Made by a program: the position numbers and the translations under genes. A DNA stretch of 64,000 nt from Ilyonectria destructans. Lineage: Eukaryota > Ascomycota > Sordariomycetes > Hypocreales > Nectriaceae. The stretch covers positions 2,356,001 to 2,420,000 of the forward strand of contig JAHEWK010000002.1 of assembly GCA_020740775.1 (NCBI GenBank), read 5' to 3'. Under the pieces are notes generated by a model. The model was not told the origin of the DNA, ran no database searches, and worked only from the letters and a program-made list of their open reading frames with translations. Below are positions 45,563 to 57,389 of this stretch, piece by piece; within the stretch, counting starts at the first letter, position 1; the number at the start of each line of letters is the position of its first letter.

Positions 45563-47513
45563 TTACAGGTCCTCGCTGCCCTCGACAGGCGGGCAAGTGC
45601 AGAACAGGTTGGTGTCACCAAATGCATCATCCACCCGGGCGACCGACGGCCACATCTTCCTCTCCTTGAGGTAGGGCAGCGGGTACGCAGCCTCCTCGCG
45701 CGAGTATGGTCGGTCCCACTCCTTCTCCGAGACGAGCAGGTCGTGTTGCGGGTGAGGGGCGTTCTTGAGGAGGTTGCCCTGTCGCGGCACCTTTCCAGAC
45801 TCGATGTCTGCGATTTCTTGTCGGATCTGGATCAAGGCGTCGCAGAAGCGGTCGAGCTCGGGGCGAGACTCGGACTCGGTGGGCTCGATCATGAGGGTTC
45901 CCGACACGGGCCAGCTCATGGTGGGGGAGTGGAAGCCATAGTCTTGCAGACGCTTGGCGATGTCGGCCACCTCGACGCCGGCCGTCTCCTTCAAGGGTCG
46001 CACATCAAGGATGAACTCGTGCGCACAACGTCCGTTGGCGTTGGTGTAGGCCACCTTGTAGTGGGGCAGCAGGCGAGACATGATGTAGTTGGCGTTGAGC
46101 AGGGCCGCGCCGGTCTGCTGTGTGAGGCCAGCACCGCCCATCATCAAGATGTAGGTGTGGCTAATGGGGAGGATAGAGGCGCTGCCCCACGGCGCTGCGC
46201 TGATGGGCGCAACGGCAGTGTTCTTGCGCTCGGCGGTGCCCATTTGAGGATCGGTCTCGGGGTGGCCAGGGAGATAGGGAGCGAGGTGCTCCTTGACGCC
46301 AATGGGGCCGACTCCGGGGCCACCGCCGCCGTGGGGGATACAGAAGGTCTTGTGGAGGTTGAGATGGCACACATCAGCGCCAATGTCTCCGGGGCTGCAG
46401 AGGCCGATCTGGGCGTTGAGGTTGGCGCCGTCCATGTAGACCTGGCCGCCGTGCCCGTGGACAATGTCGCAGACCTGCTTGACCTCGGGTTCGAAGACGC
46501 CAAAGGTACTGGGGTAGGTAATCATGATGGCAGCCAGCTCGTCGGCGTGCTTGGCACACTTGGCCTTCAAGTCGGCAATGTCCAGGTTTCCAGTCTTGGC
46601 GTCACACTTGATGGACACGACCTGCATGCCAGCCATGGCCGCGCTCGCGGGGTTGGTGCCGTGGGCGGAGACGGGGATGAGGCAGATCTTTCGGCGCTCG
46701 CCACCGGGCTGGCTCTCCAGGTATTTCTTGATGACGCGGAGGCCGGCGAACTCGCCTTGGGCGCCCGAGTTGGGCTGCAGGCTGACCTCGTCCATGCCGG
46801 TGATGGTGGACAAGTTCTTGCCGAGCGAGGTGATGAGGGACTTGTAACCCGAAGCCTGCTCGACGGGGGCGAAAGGGTGCATGTTGGACATGGCAGGGTC
46901 GGAAACGGCGAGCATCTCGGTCGTAGCGTTGAGCTTCATGGTGCAGGAGCCGAGCGGGATCATGGAGTGCACCAGCGAGAGGTCCTTGTGCTGCAGGTGG
47001 TAGATGTATCGTAGAAGCTCCGTCTCGGAGTGGTACTGGTTGAAGACGGGCTGCTGGAGGTATGTGGTGTTGCGCTGGAGGCTGGACGGGATCTGGTTGT
47101 CCAGGAAGCCGGCCTCGCTGGTCTCGAGCGCGGCGTTGAACTTGGCCTCGGAGACTCCGAAGCACTTGACGAGGTTGCCGAGGCTCTCGAGAGAGACACC
47201 CTCGTGCAGTGAGAAGCCGACCTTGTCCTCGCTGATGCGGCGCAGGTTGATGGACTGGAGCTGCGCCTGCTCGTGCGCGGCCGCGACGACATCGGGAGAG
47301 GCCTGGAACGTCACGGTATCGAAGAGCACGGCGCCGTCCTCACGAACTCCCTCGGTGAAGAGCTTGAACTGGCCCTCCTTGAGAATCAGGTCCTGGGCGA
47401 GACGCGTCTTGCTCCAGATGTCCTGGGCAATCGCCTTCAAGCCCTCGGGGCCGTGGTAGACGGCGTAGAAGGCGCTCATGTTGGCCAGCAGGGCCTGGGC
47501 GGTGCAGATGTTG

Positions 47514-47557
<44 letters not shown>

Positions 47558-48751
47558 AGCGAGACGCAGCGCGCGCTTGCCCAGGCGGTCCTTGGACACG
47601 CCGATGAGGCGGCCGGGGATCTTGCGCTTGTACTTGTCGGTGGTTGCGAAGAAGGCAGCGTGAGGGCCGCCGTAGCCCAGGGGAACACCGAATCGCTGCG
47701 CGCTGCCGAGCGCAATGTCGGCGCCGAACTCGCCGGGAGCCTTCAGCATGGTGAGGGCCATGAGATCGGTGGCAACGCACACCAGTCCCTTTTGCTCGTG
47801 GACCACATCCGACATGCGCTGGAAGTCGTGCACGCCGCCGTGCGTGTCGGGGTACTGGATGAGCGTGCCAATCAGGCTGCCCTTGGCCTCCTTGATCAGC
47901 TTGCAGTCGTCGGCGAGGACGTCGCCAATGACGATGTCGATGCCGAATCCCTCCGCGCGGGACTCGAGCACGGCGAGGGTCTGGGGGTGGCAGTTCGCAG
48001 ACACAACGAACGTCTTCTTGGCGCCCTTGGCTTGCACCTTAGACGGCGCGCTGGCGAGGGCAACCGTCATGGCCTCGGCGGCGGCGGTGGCCTCGTCCAG
48101 AACGGACGCATTGGCAATGTCCAGGCCGGTCAGATCGGTGACCAGGGTCTGGAAGTTCAGCAGAGACTCCAAGCGTCCCTGGCTGATCTCGGCCTGGTAG
48201 GGCGTGTAGCTGGTGTACCAGGCAGGGTTCTCCAGGATGTTGCGCTGGATGACCTGGGGCACGAGGGTTCCGTAGTATCCAGATCCAATGTACGACTCAA
48301 ATACTGTGTTCTTGCTGCCGAGCTCTCTCATCTTCTTCTGGATGAAATGCTCAGGGCGGCCTTCGGCGGGTACGGGCACCTCAGAGCTCGCCTCGTCCCA
48401 TTGCTCGACCAAGTCCAGGCCGGTGGTCTTCCTTCGGACCTGGGGAGGAATGGTCTGCGCGAGGAATTCCTCCATGGAGCTGGCAGGAGGGTCCAGCGTC
48501 TTGAGCATCTCGTGCTGCACGCTGAGCTCGCTGCCAATGTGCCTCCGGGAGAAGAGTTCATGCTCGTTAATTTTCACGCTGCTCTGCGTCTCGGCAAAGC
48601 GCTGAGCCTTCTGGGCACTCGCGTTGAGCGGTGCATTCACGGAGAAGCATCGTCCCAGGCGGACGCTGTCGCAGCGACGGGCCTGGAGGGCGGATGCTGA
48701 AAACCGCGGTTGACGGCAGAGCCGCTGTGCAAGACGAGCCGACGACAGCAT
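45563..48751 (-). CDS. GCV2: Glycine dehydrogenase (decarboxylating), P protein of glycine cleavage, mitochondrial
   Basis: PLP enzyme that decarboxylates glycine and loads the aminomethyl group onto the H protein. An intronless gene of 1062 residues, a normal length for eukaryotic P protein. The presequence [20 protein letters not shown] is rich in Arg and Ser. N-terminal half: [41 protein letters not shown]-terminal half: [27 protein letters not shown], the PLP lysine in [16 protein letters not shown] (Lys about 801) and [17 protein letters not shown]. All are intact. Long antisense open frames over this gene are shadows of its GC-rich third positions. The symbol follows the yeast name. Confidence 0.97.
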
Positions 48752-49773
48752 AATTGCTTGTCTGTGTTAAAAAATCCTAGGGCGCCAGATCTCCCGTCGA
48801 AATCGGTCACTGAACATCCGAGGTTAACATGGCATGAGATGGGTGAGCATGGTCGGAGGCAGCGTACCTTGGAGGTGTGAGCGCGATAGCGGCTGTGAGA
48901 GGACAATCTCAGCGACCCTTGACAGGCGATGCCAGCGGAAAATGTGATAACAGGAAGAAACGCAATTGGAGGTGATTGATGAAGGAGGGTTCAGTTTAAG
49001 CAACGAGCGGTCTGTGGAACCTTGTGATTACGCCCGCAATTGGTGATAAGTAGGCTCACGTTTTGACGAGCCGCGGACTGACCGATAGAAAACATTCCAA
49101 TGCGCGCGCTCCCGGTGGCTCCCGTCTATTCGTCATGACGGTGCAGGCTCGGGCTATCTTGCCGGGTGCTAGTCATTCCCGTGGCTTATCGTCGCGGCAG
49201 TTTGCTCCGAAGCCAAGCTAAACACCATCGCGACAGTTCCCGCTTGTTCGCGGCTCGCGGCAGTGGGGCTGCGACTCTCGGAGGGGCTCCCGCCGGCTCG
49301 CCGCTCACCACCGGGTTAGTAACCGCCCTGTGACCTAATGTCCACAGGTACCCACCAGGGCATTCTTTCGTCGCAGCTGCGCTATTACCCTATAGATTAC
49401 CCTATAGATTACCCCGGATTACCCTATAGAATGTAGAATCCTCAGTTGTTGACCGGATCCCATGTACTCTTCTGCCTTCAGAGTGTACTTGAGGTCCGCA
49501 TCACCTATTTTATGGTTGCGTACTGCATTAGTTCGGCATTGAACAAATCATGTCTCAATAGAACTCCGAGAATCCGGAGACCGCGTGTATATGCCCGCCC
49601 ACGTGAAGCCGTTACCGGCCAATGCTCGCCCATTTATGGCGGCTCGCCTTCGCTTCTGAGTTGGCCGTTACTCTTCACTCCCGGTTCATTTTCTATTGAC
49701 AATAACATACTACGTGAAATAAATTCCTCATTCCAAAACCAACTATTCTATCGCATCACAACCCCCCAGCAAA
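48752..49773. promoter_or_regulatory. Divergent promoter, P protein/serine dehydratase
   Basis: About 1 kb between divergent starts. It holds one TGATAA GATA-type site near 49042 and a 12-bp minisatellite at 49384-49429. No gene is supported. Confidence 0.45.
49384..49429. repeat. 12-bp minisatellite ATTACCCTATAG
   Basis: Exact copies at 49384-49395, 49396-49407 and 49418-49429, with one shortened variant (ATTACCCCGG) at 49408-49417. It sits in the promoter region between the P-protein and serine dehydratase genes. Confidence 0.85.
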
Positions 49774-50913
49774 ATGACTCGCAACCGTCGTCAGCCCTGG
49801 GCCACTACGCCTCTAATTGAGTCTCCTCACCTTTCGAAGCTAGCGGGTTGGTAAGTGATGCCAAGCTATTCAGCGTCCTGTCTTGTTCCCAACCCAACCC
49901 AACCCTATCCCTACTTGTAGACTTGGGAATTCTTTCCTTCTCATAAATCTCGTTCCTTCCCAAGTTGAAAGACTGGATTTCTAAATCGGAGAAGCAGAAT
50001 TCTCCTCAAACTCGACAACCTGCAACCATCCGGCTCTTTCAAGTCCAGGGGCATTGGCAACTACCTCCTCCGCCGCATCCAAGAGAGCGAAGCTGAAGGA
50101 AAAAACCCGCACTTCTACGCATCCTCTGGGGGCAATGCAGGCATTGCCTGTGTTGTTGCGGCCCAGTCCCTAGGCTACAATGCCTCGGTCGTGGTCCCAA
50201 CTACAACTAGCCCGGCTCTGATTGCGCGACTGTATGCCGAAGGTGTCACTAAGGTCGTTCAACATGGCCAGAGCGTCATGGATGCCGACAAATACCTCAA
50301 GGCCGTGGTTCTGCCTGCTGATCCTGATGGTGTCTACGTGCCGCCGTTTGACCACCAAGATGTCTGGGATGGAAACTCCACAGTCATGCAAGAGATTGCG
50401 GTTCAGATGGAAGGCGAGAAGCCGGACGCCGTTGTCTGCAGTGTTGGTGGGGGCGGCCTCATGAACGGTGTTGTGCAGCAGCTTGATAAGCTTGGGTGGA
50501 GCGATGATGTCAAGGTGGTGGCAATGGAGACTGATGGCGCGGACTCGCTCAACCGCTCCCTGCTCGCCAACGAGATTGTTACGCTCCCCAAGATCACGTC
50601 ACAGGCACGAAGCCTGGGAGTAGCCACTGTCTCGAAGAAGACTTTCGAATACGCCCAGAGACCTCAGGTGGTTAGCGCCGTGCTCCCTGACGGCGAGGCG
50701 GCGCGTGGTTGTTTGATACTTGCTCGACACGAGCGCCTCATGGTCGAGCTTACCGCCGGTATTGCAATCGTGCTGTGCGAAAATCGCCAGCTGGACAAGC
50801 TGATCGGCCGGGAGCTCACTCGGGATTCCACGGTGGTGTTGTTGGTTTGCGGTGGCAATGATATCTCTGTGGAGATGCTCATGAAGTGGCAGGAACTGTA
50901 TGGAGTTTGCTGA
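49774..50913 (+). CDS. L-serine/L-threonine dehydratase (CHA1-type)
   Basis: PLP enzyme deaminating serine to pyruvate (and threonine to 2-oxobutyrate). Exons are 49774-49850 and 49995-50913; 331 residues, the usual size for the catabolic fold without an ACT domain. The PLP lysine is in QPSGSFKSRGIG (Lys about 42), the phosphate/asparagine loop is SSGGNAG, and the glycine-rich PLP phosphate loop is SVGGGGLMNG. The intron donor is GTAAGT. The acceptor that keeps the frame (TGC across the junction, giving AGCRILLKLDNL) is GAGAAG, a weak AAG site. The nearby CAG three bases on would create a stop. The neighbouring SHMT and glycine-cleavage genes use or make the same substrate. Confidence 0.88.
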
Positions 50914-51110
50914 GAAAAAGGCCAAACGTGTGGTTGAATACTTTGATGATTTTCTGAGCGTTGCGATAGGAGGAGCGATAAATTGTGATATGGAACCTGG
51001 ATACTTGCCCTCCACCCAAGTGCGGCCGTTATGCTTCGTAAATACAAGGACATGGTTTATTATTTGCTTCAAAGGTACATAAAATAATCTCCCTGGAAGC
51101 CGCAGGCAGT

Positions 51111-52442
51111 CTACATCTCATGACTCAACGAGGACTGATGCCTGGTTAACAGCAGCTGCAGCCCAGAATCGTCCTTGTAACGTTTCAATACAGTAACCTT
51201 CCACTCATTCCATTCCAAGCCGTCGTCTAACCCTACAGCGTCTCGAAGCCCTCGAAAGAAGCCTAGGAATCCGTCCCAGCCCGCGAGATCATATCCGCAG
51301 CAGAAAGCGAATCTATGCTGCAACCGACCATTCCAAACAAATTGGGCCAGATCTTGGCGGCCCTTTTCCTCAAGCAGGCGTGCAAAAGCAACCTCGTCGT
51401 CACCTAGGCTGTTCTTACCACGGGAGAAGTCTGCAACCGGTAAGAAGCCAATAGGTGAGTTAAAGGCATGTGTAGGTGCTGCAGTGTGAGCCCACTCCCA
51501 ATCGATAATGCCAGTCATGGTGAAATGCTCATCTACCAGATATGATCTCCCTTGTCGTCTGCGTGCTTCAGATAGAATTTCTCGTCATTATGCACCGAAG
51601 CCAACACACGCGGGACCAAGTCCATGATATGCCGGTGGATTAAGTAGGCATCTACTGCTCGTTGCGAGTAGATCTCCTCTCGAATAATTAAATCCAAAAT
51701 GAGTCGGATTGAAGACGTGTGATACTCTTCTAGAGAAGAGAAGGGCCCAGCAGTGCGCATTTCGGATTGCCCAAAGTCGGTGAGTGATTCTCGAGCAAAT
51801 GCGCCGACCTGGGATCCGCCAGGCTTATCGAGGGAGCCGAGAAGGTCAAAAGGGTATTTGTGAAGCTCCAAAAATGTATCTGCAAGTTGGTTCATGACTT
51901 TCTTCCTTTGTTGCTGAGTTGCAATAGACCATCTCAAAGACTTGCCCGCCAACTTCTCCATCAGAATAAAGCCAACTCCCACAGGATTACCTAGGTGCTC
52001 AAGTGCAAAATCGTAAACTTTTAGAGCAGGAACTGCAGTCTGCCCTGAAACATGAGGGTTGCAACCTCACTCTGGATGATGTAATCTCGCAGTGCTGCCG
52101 GAGGCGATGTAGCATTGAATCTGCGGATGCGGGCGGTCCATGTAACCGCATCATCAAAACGAACTTCAATAAAAGAGTTTATACTTCCCATCACAGAACT
52201 CCATGTCGATCTGTCATGCTGAAGCGGGGGGATAGAGCAAGGTGTGCCTTGGCGTAAATAGCAGGCCCGAGCTTCAAGGACGCGGGTATTAATCCTCTCA
52301 ATCAGTTTTGTGAGCTCACGTCCTTCAGCCTCCCGGGATGTAGGGTCGTAGGAGTCCGCATCCTGACAATTGACGAGTTAGTGAGCAAGTGCGCCCTAAG
52401 GAACCACACTAACCTCCCACCGGGGGCAGCTGTGGAACTCAT
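51111..52442 (-). pseudogene. Aminoglycoside-phosphotransferase-family protein, frameshifted
   Basis: A minus-strand gene of the APH/choline-kinase-like fold, common as unassigned kinases in fungi. Successive segments in different frames cover it: DADSYDPTSREAEG and SEVATLM (about 52367-52045), then VPALKVYDFALEHLG, GVGFILMEKLAGKSL and KFYLKHADDKGDHI (about 52040-51540), then MTGIIDWEWAHTAAP with the conserved metal-binding Asp (51518 to 51111). Frames break near 52038 and near 51535; each could be repaired by one inserted base. A possible first exon (52442-52413, MSSTAAPGG) also does not join in frame with the next. Catalytic HNDEKFY is present in place of HxD. This reads as a recent pseudogene, unless the assembly has errors. 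Confidence 0.8.
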
Positions 52443-55126
52443 TTTGAAGATGGTTGGAAAATAGATGGCGGTTGCAGAGTACGCAATCGCCGGGATTGCG
52501 GACAGCTGGTTTGCTGCAGCTCCCAAAATCACATGTCCACGTAGGTATTATCGAAGGATCTTCGCAGAGTGTCACGAAGGGGAGAAGAAGCTCCGCTAGA
52601 GTAAAATAAATGCCTAGTCGCGGACCTTATGGCAGACTCTGGGGCCAAATATGAGGCGCGACTGCGGCGCTTAGCCTTGTTGTGAATCAAGGGAGGAGAT
52701 GGTGGAGTGACAGGGTGAAGTCACGCGAGTTCAGTGCGAATGCTACCACCCATGCTGTCTCAGTGCTGAAAGCCTGGCTCTGAGATGCAGTCCCTTGGAT
52801 ATAAGGACATCAGGATAACGACATTTTTTGCCCCAGAGGGGGGTGGGATGGCGATAAAACACCTCTCTAGAGAAAAAGACGGGACTGCGGCAAGGATCAA
52901 GCACTGGCATCATCAAAACAGAGAAGCTGGCTTGAATACACATATTTGGACCTGCAAGACCAAGAGACACCTGCCAAGCTTAACCCACATATCACTAACA
53001 TGCATGGATACTTGACCTAATCAACGACCCGAACGTGACACCCAATGCTACCTTCTATGAAAAGCTCTAATGGCCGGCTTCGTCGAGATCTGGGCCCTTT
53101 GCTGCTGCAGTCAACCGTAAAGGGGCAGATCACCCTAATTTCTTTCCATTCTTCTTGTCCATTACACTTACCTAAAACCCAATAGCGAACTTGACTTCAA
53201 ATTAATCATTCTCCCCCCCACAAATTGCCGAATACTTTACATTCAACATGCATTCTCCTGCTATTAGGTGAGTAAAGGATGGGTGCCAATCTTGAGCAGA
53301 GAGTGGCTCTCGGCACTCTCTGCGCGTTCGTTCTACCCACTTCTATAAGTACCGCGAACAAGATGAGCACTAGCACATCTGGTTAACAGACAAGTAGACA
53401 GCAGCCACCCAAAGAATGTACGATCTCGGATTTCCGTCTCGGGGTAGGAAGGGGAGGGGGAAGTGGGGATGTGGGATTCATGGCTCAAACAGATCTCTAG
53501 GCGCTCACCTATGAGCAGTTAGTTGAACTAAAGAAAGCCCATCTTCTCCTCTGGCGCAGAGATTCAATGCTGACTAATAGCCGCGCTTCCTCTTCTTCCG
53601 GCTTCCGAAGAATGGAAGCTGTTAGGCAACTGATTAGAGGATGCTATGCCTGTCTTGAAAGCGACCTGACGGCGTTGCTGAATATGTACACAGATGGTAG
53701 GGTAATATCTGGGGACGGTTGTTGGATTATAGAGTTGTAAAACCGATTGTAGGCTCTTGTCTTCCAGCGACCCCATCGACCAGCGTTGAAATATGTTAAA
53801 AGTTGGGCCAACTTCGGGGTGGCAAGAAATACGCCGCACACATTTGGTGACGAATTGAGTGCAGGTATTTTCAGTCTCCGCTTCCTCATCCGCGAACTTT
53901 AAAGGGCCGCTTTGACACGTTGTGGGATCCGATCGGCAATGCATGATGATTGCATTGGAAATACTGTAAATTGGTGCTGTAGTTTGGCATCGCGGTTCGT
54001 GCATGCTGTGTGCTGATGAATGCGCCATTGTTCTCCTCGTTAACCCCCCCCCGATTAGGGTGTGCCGCGGCATGACCGCGGTGCGCGCCTTTGCGTGTTC
54101 TTGTTCAGCACCTGGACTGGATAATCGCGGGGTTTAGTATCGTTCCAGCAATAAAGATCTACTATCACGATTGAACTTAGTCTAGTCTTTCGAAAGGTGG
54201 TGGTGTGACGTCGCAGTGGTTGCAATGCAAGATAGGCACCTCCGAAGAAGTGGGTAGACTTGCGGCGCTCCACGGATTAAACGGCGCGTTATCATGGGGA
54301 AAGATGGAGAGCACGGTCCAGAACACGAGAAAGGCTCTCGAGAGCTACCGGGTTTTGGGGAAATTGATCACATGTGGCAATACGGATATGAAGCCTCATC
54401 TTACGGGTGGAGCCGCGTTTCGTCTCACCACTCTGCTGAAACCTGTTTGCGGTTCGGCGATGAGCGCGATGGGGGCTGGCGCAGGGCTCGCGAGCGACAG
54501 GGCTCTCGCAACAGCCGACCGGTCGGATAGGCGACGTTCAGGGACTCTTATCTTGGCAAAGGCCGCAGGGCAGTCCATGCGTATCTCCAGACGTGGGCTG
54601 CAATGTTTTCCACGGGCATTTGGTAACAGTCGAGATACAAGACGACCCCCTTTCCGGCAACGCGGAGCGCGGTCTCCAATTCAACCAGCGCGGCAAGGCT
54701 GTCTATTGGCCGCGTGTCACGGCCGAGCTAAACCTCTTCGTCACTTCCAGAACCCCCATCGTCGTTATCTAGTCTTAGTCTCTTCACCGACCCCGGCTCC
54801 CCCGCGTTTTACCCCTACGGCCAAGCCAGCCACGAGGCTTGGGCCTAAGTTCAAGGCACTGTCATCCCACAGCTCCGTCATCAGTTGCCTCGTTGAGCTT
54901 GGATGCTATCTATTAAGCTCTGGCCCTCCCCTCGCTTCTTTCTCGTCGGCTCCCTCGTCCTGCTTCCACTCTCCATGCCGGAAGCGAACGCCTCCCGCAT
55001 GAACCCTTCAATTCATATCCTAAAGTAACATTCTATCTCTTCTGTGCAGCCCTACAGGCCTTTAGACTTCTCTATCGACCCATAATCTCATTCTCTCTCG
55101 TCATCGAATCCACCGCTCTGCCCACC
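52443..55126. other. Long intergenic region with permease promoter
   Basis: About 2.7 kb. The last 350 bp (54770-55126) is a CT-rich leader for the permease. Open frames such as 53564-54073 (minus) and 54205-55002 (plus) show no domain and unlike codon use. I see nothing else. Confidence 0.4.
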
Positions 55127-56734
55127 ATGGCATCCACAGCCCCCGCCACCCAGGGGTACGCGAACCAGCTACCGAAGAGTCTCAGTATGATGAGTATTCT
55201 GGGCATGTCGTTTGCCATTATGGCCGTCCCGTATGGTCTCTCGACGACATTCTACATCACCCTGGTCAATGGCCAATCCGTCACCATCCTCTGGGGATGG
55301 GTTCTGGTTTCATTGATCTCGCTCAGCATTGCCGCCTCTCTCGCCGAAATTTGCGCCGTTTATCCTACTGCTGGTGGAGTTTACTACTGGTCTGCGATGC
55401 TCAGCACCCCGAAATACGCCCCAGTCGTTAGCTTCATTGATGGGTGGATGACTTTAGTTGGAAACTGGACCGTTACGCTCTCTATCAACTTTGGAGGCGC
55501 TCAATTGATCCTGAGTGCCATTACCATCTACAATGAAGATTTCGTGCCGAATGAGTGGCAGACCGTCCTCTGCTTTTGGGCTGTTACGTTACTTTGCGCG
55601 TTTGTCAATGCCTTTGGATCTCGGTACCTGGACTTGATCAATAAGGTTTGCATCTACTGGACTGCTGCGAGCGTCCTGATCATCCTCATCACCCTTTTGA
55701 CCATGTCCGACAACAAGAGATCTGCCGAATTCGTTTTCACCCATTATGATGCATCCGCAAGTGGCTGGGCCAGCGGGTGGTCTTTCTTTGTTGGTCTTCT
55801 CCAAGGTATGTTATGAACCCTGTCCTTTCGAAACGCATTTACTGACTGATTTATAGCTGCCTACACTCTCACCGGTTACGGAATGGTCGCTACCATGTGC
55901 GAGGAAGTCCAACAGCCTGAGCGGGAGGTCCCCAGGGCCATGGTCCTGTCTGTCGCCGCGGCCGGCCTGACTGGCATCATCTACCTCATCCCGATTCTCT
56001 TCGTCCTCCCGGATATCAGCGACCTTCTCGCCCAGGGCCAGCCCATCGGCCTCCTCTTCAAGACCGCTACGGGATCCAAGGCCGGCGGCTTCGGTCTTCT
56101 CTTCTTGATTCTCGGCATCTGGTTCTTCGCTGGTGTTGGTTCCCTGACCGCGGCGTCCCGCTGCACCTACGCGTTCGCCCGTGATGGCGCCATCCCAGGC
56201 CACAAGCTCTGGGGCAAGGTCAACAAGAGGCTCGAAATGCCCCTGTGGGGACTTGTCCTGTCCACTGTCGTTGACATGGGTCTCGGATGCATTTACTTCG
56301 GCTCGTCTGCGGCTTTCAACTCATTCACCGGCGTTGCCACTATCTGCCTCTCAACCTCCTACTGTGTGCCAGTTTTGGTCAGCTTGCTCCGTGGCCGAGA
56401 ACCCGTGCGATCATCGCCGTTTGCGTTGGGATGGCTAGGCCCAATTGTCAACTGGATCAGCATCATCTGGATCTGCATCGCCGTCATCATCTTCTGCATG
56501 CCTGTTTCTCTGCCGGTCACAGCGTCCTCGATGAACTACGCCAGCGTCGTGTTTGCCGGTTTTGCGGCTATCAGCGCCATCTGGTACTTCGTGTACGCGC
56601 GGAAACACTTCAAGGGTCCTATTGTCGTGGATATGGGCTCAGAAGAGTACGTAACGGGCCCGGAGAGCAGCAATGCGGTCGAGAAAGGATCAGCTCTTCG
56701 TGAATCTTCTGCTGATGAAGGAACGAAGCAGTAG
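55127..56734 (+). CDS. Amino acid/GABA-choline-type permease (APC superfamily)
   Basis: Plasma-membrane permease of the fungal amino-acid/choline transporter family, 518 residues. Exons are 55127-55805 and 55857-56734 (51-nt intron). Twelve hydrophobic segments are visible. Family marks: LSMMSILGMSFAIMAVPYG in helix 1, SLAEICAVYPTAGGVYYW, SFIDGWMTLVGNWT, TGYGMVATMCEEVQQPEREV (consensus E-E-x-x-x-P) and TAASRCTYAFARDGAIPG. Fungal members carry GABA, choline, polyamines or other amines. It lies 26 kb from the Puu-like set, so a link to that pathway would be speculation. The N-terminal tail before helix 1 is only about 18 residues, shorter than in many homologues. Confidence 0.92.
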
Positions 56735-57389
56735 GGTTAAAACGATGTCTACCCCGGGGAGGCTTTTTGAAGAATAATTTGTTGCGGAATTTATTGTATC
56801 TTATTTATCTTAGTTTTGCATACAATATGTCTTGCATGGTTGGTTCTCCTTAATTTCTTGTGAATGATTCGGCGTAGTTGAGGTGTAAATTTCGCCTTGT
56901 TAGCTCTACAGGGGTCGGTGTTTCTATTTTGTGTGTTTATTTAAACTCCACCAGATCGAATCGCCAACGTAAATAAGCCCTCCTAGTATTAGTCATGAAT
57001 GGTGATACGGGAGTTGTTCGTGCTTGGGGAAATCTCAATTGGCGGAGTCATCAAACGATAGACCGCAGCTTCAGAACTTCGGGGACAAGGTTTAAAGCCT
57101 TTGGGAACTGAACTGACCTTTTGTTGTCCTTCTCCTCTTCATTCAAGCGCTCGACAACATGCTCAAATTCTCACATCGATTGGAGCTCATCTTGGTCAGA
57201 TGTGTGATTATTTACACTATTTACGAGCTATGTCATGTCGTATCGCTCCGGAACGACTGTGAAGTATTTGCACCCGCTTAGACAATATCCTAGGCGCCTT
57301 TTCCCCATGCCTGCCCTTCCGTAGGGCTGGATACATAAATGACGCCCCCGAATTATTTAACGCCGTTGAGTCAAGGAAAAATGTACCGG
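56735..57389. other. Convergent intergenic spacer
   Basis: About 650 bp between the 3' ends of the permease and arylsulfotransferase genes. I see only AT-rich 3' UTR-like sequence. Confidence 0.45.

Noticed and set aside
45743..48700. Long plus-strand open frames (423 and 475 codons) over the P-protein gene
   Set aside because: They are exact antisense of a well-conserved GC-rich gene, are composed of Val, Gly, Leu and Asp runs, and show no domain.
53249..53470. Possible small gene (ATG CAT TCT.. with GTGAGT donor)
   Set aside because: The best spliced model gives only about 23 residues with no signal or family; probably chance.
54205..55002. 265-codon plus-strand frame before the permease
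   Set aside because: Low-complexity C-terminus coinciding with the CT-rich 5' leader of the permease; no domain.
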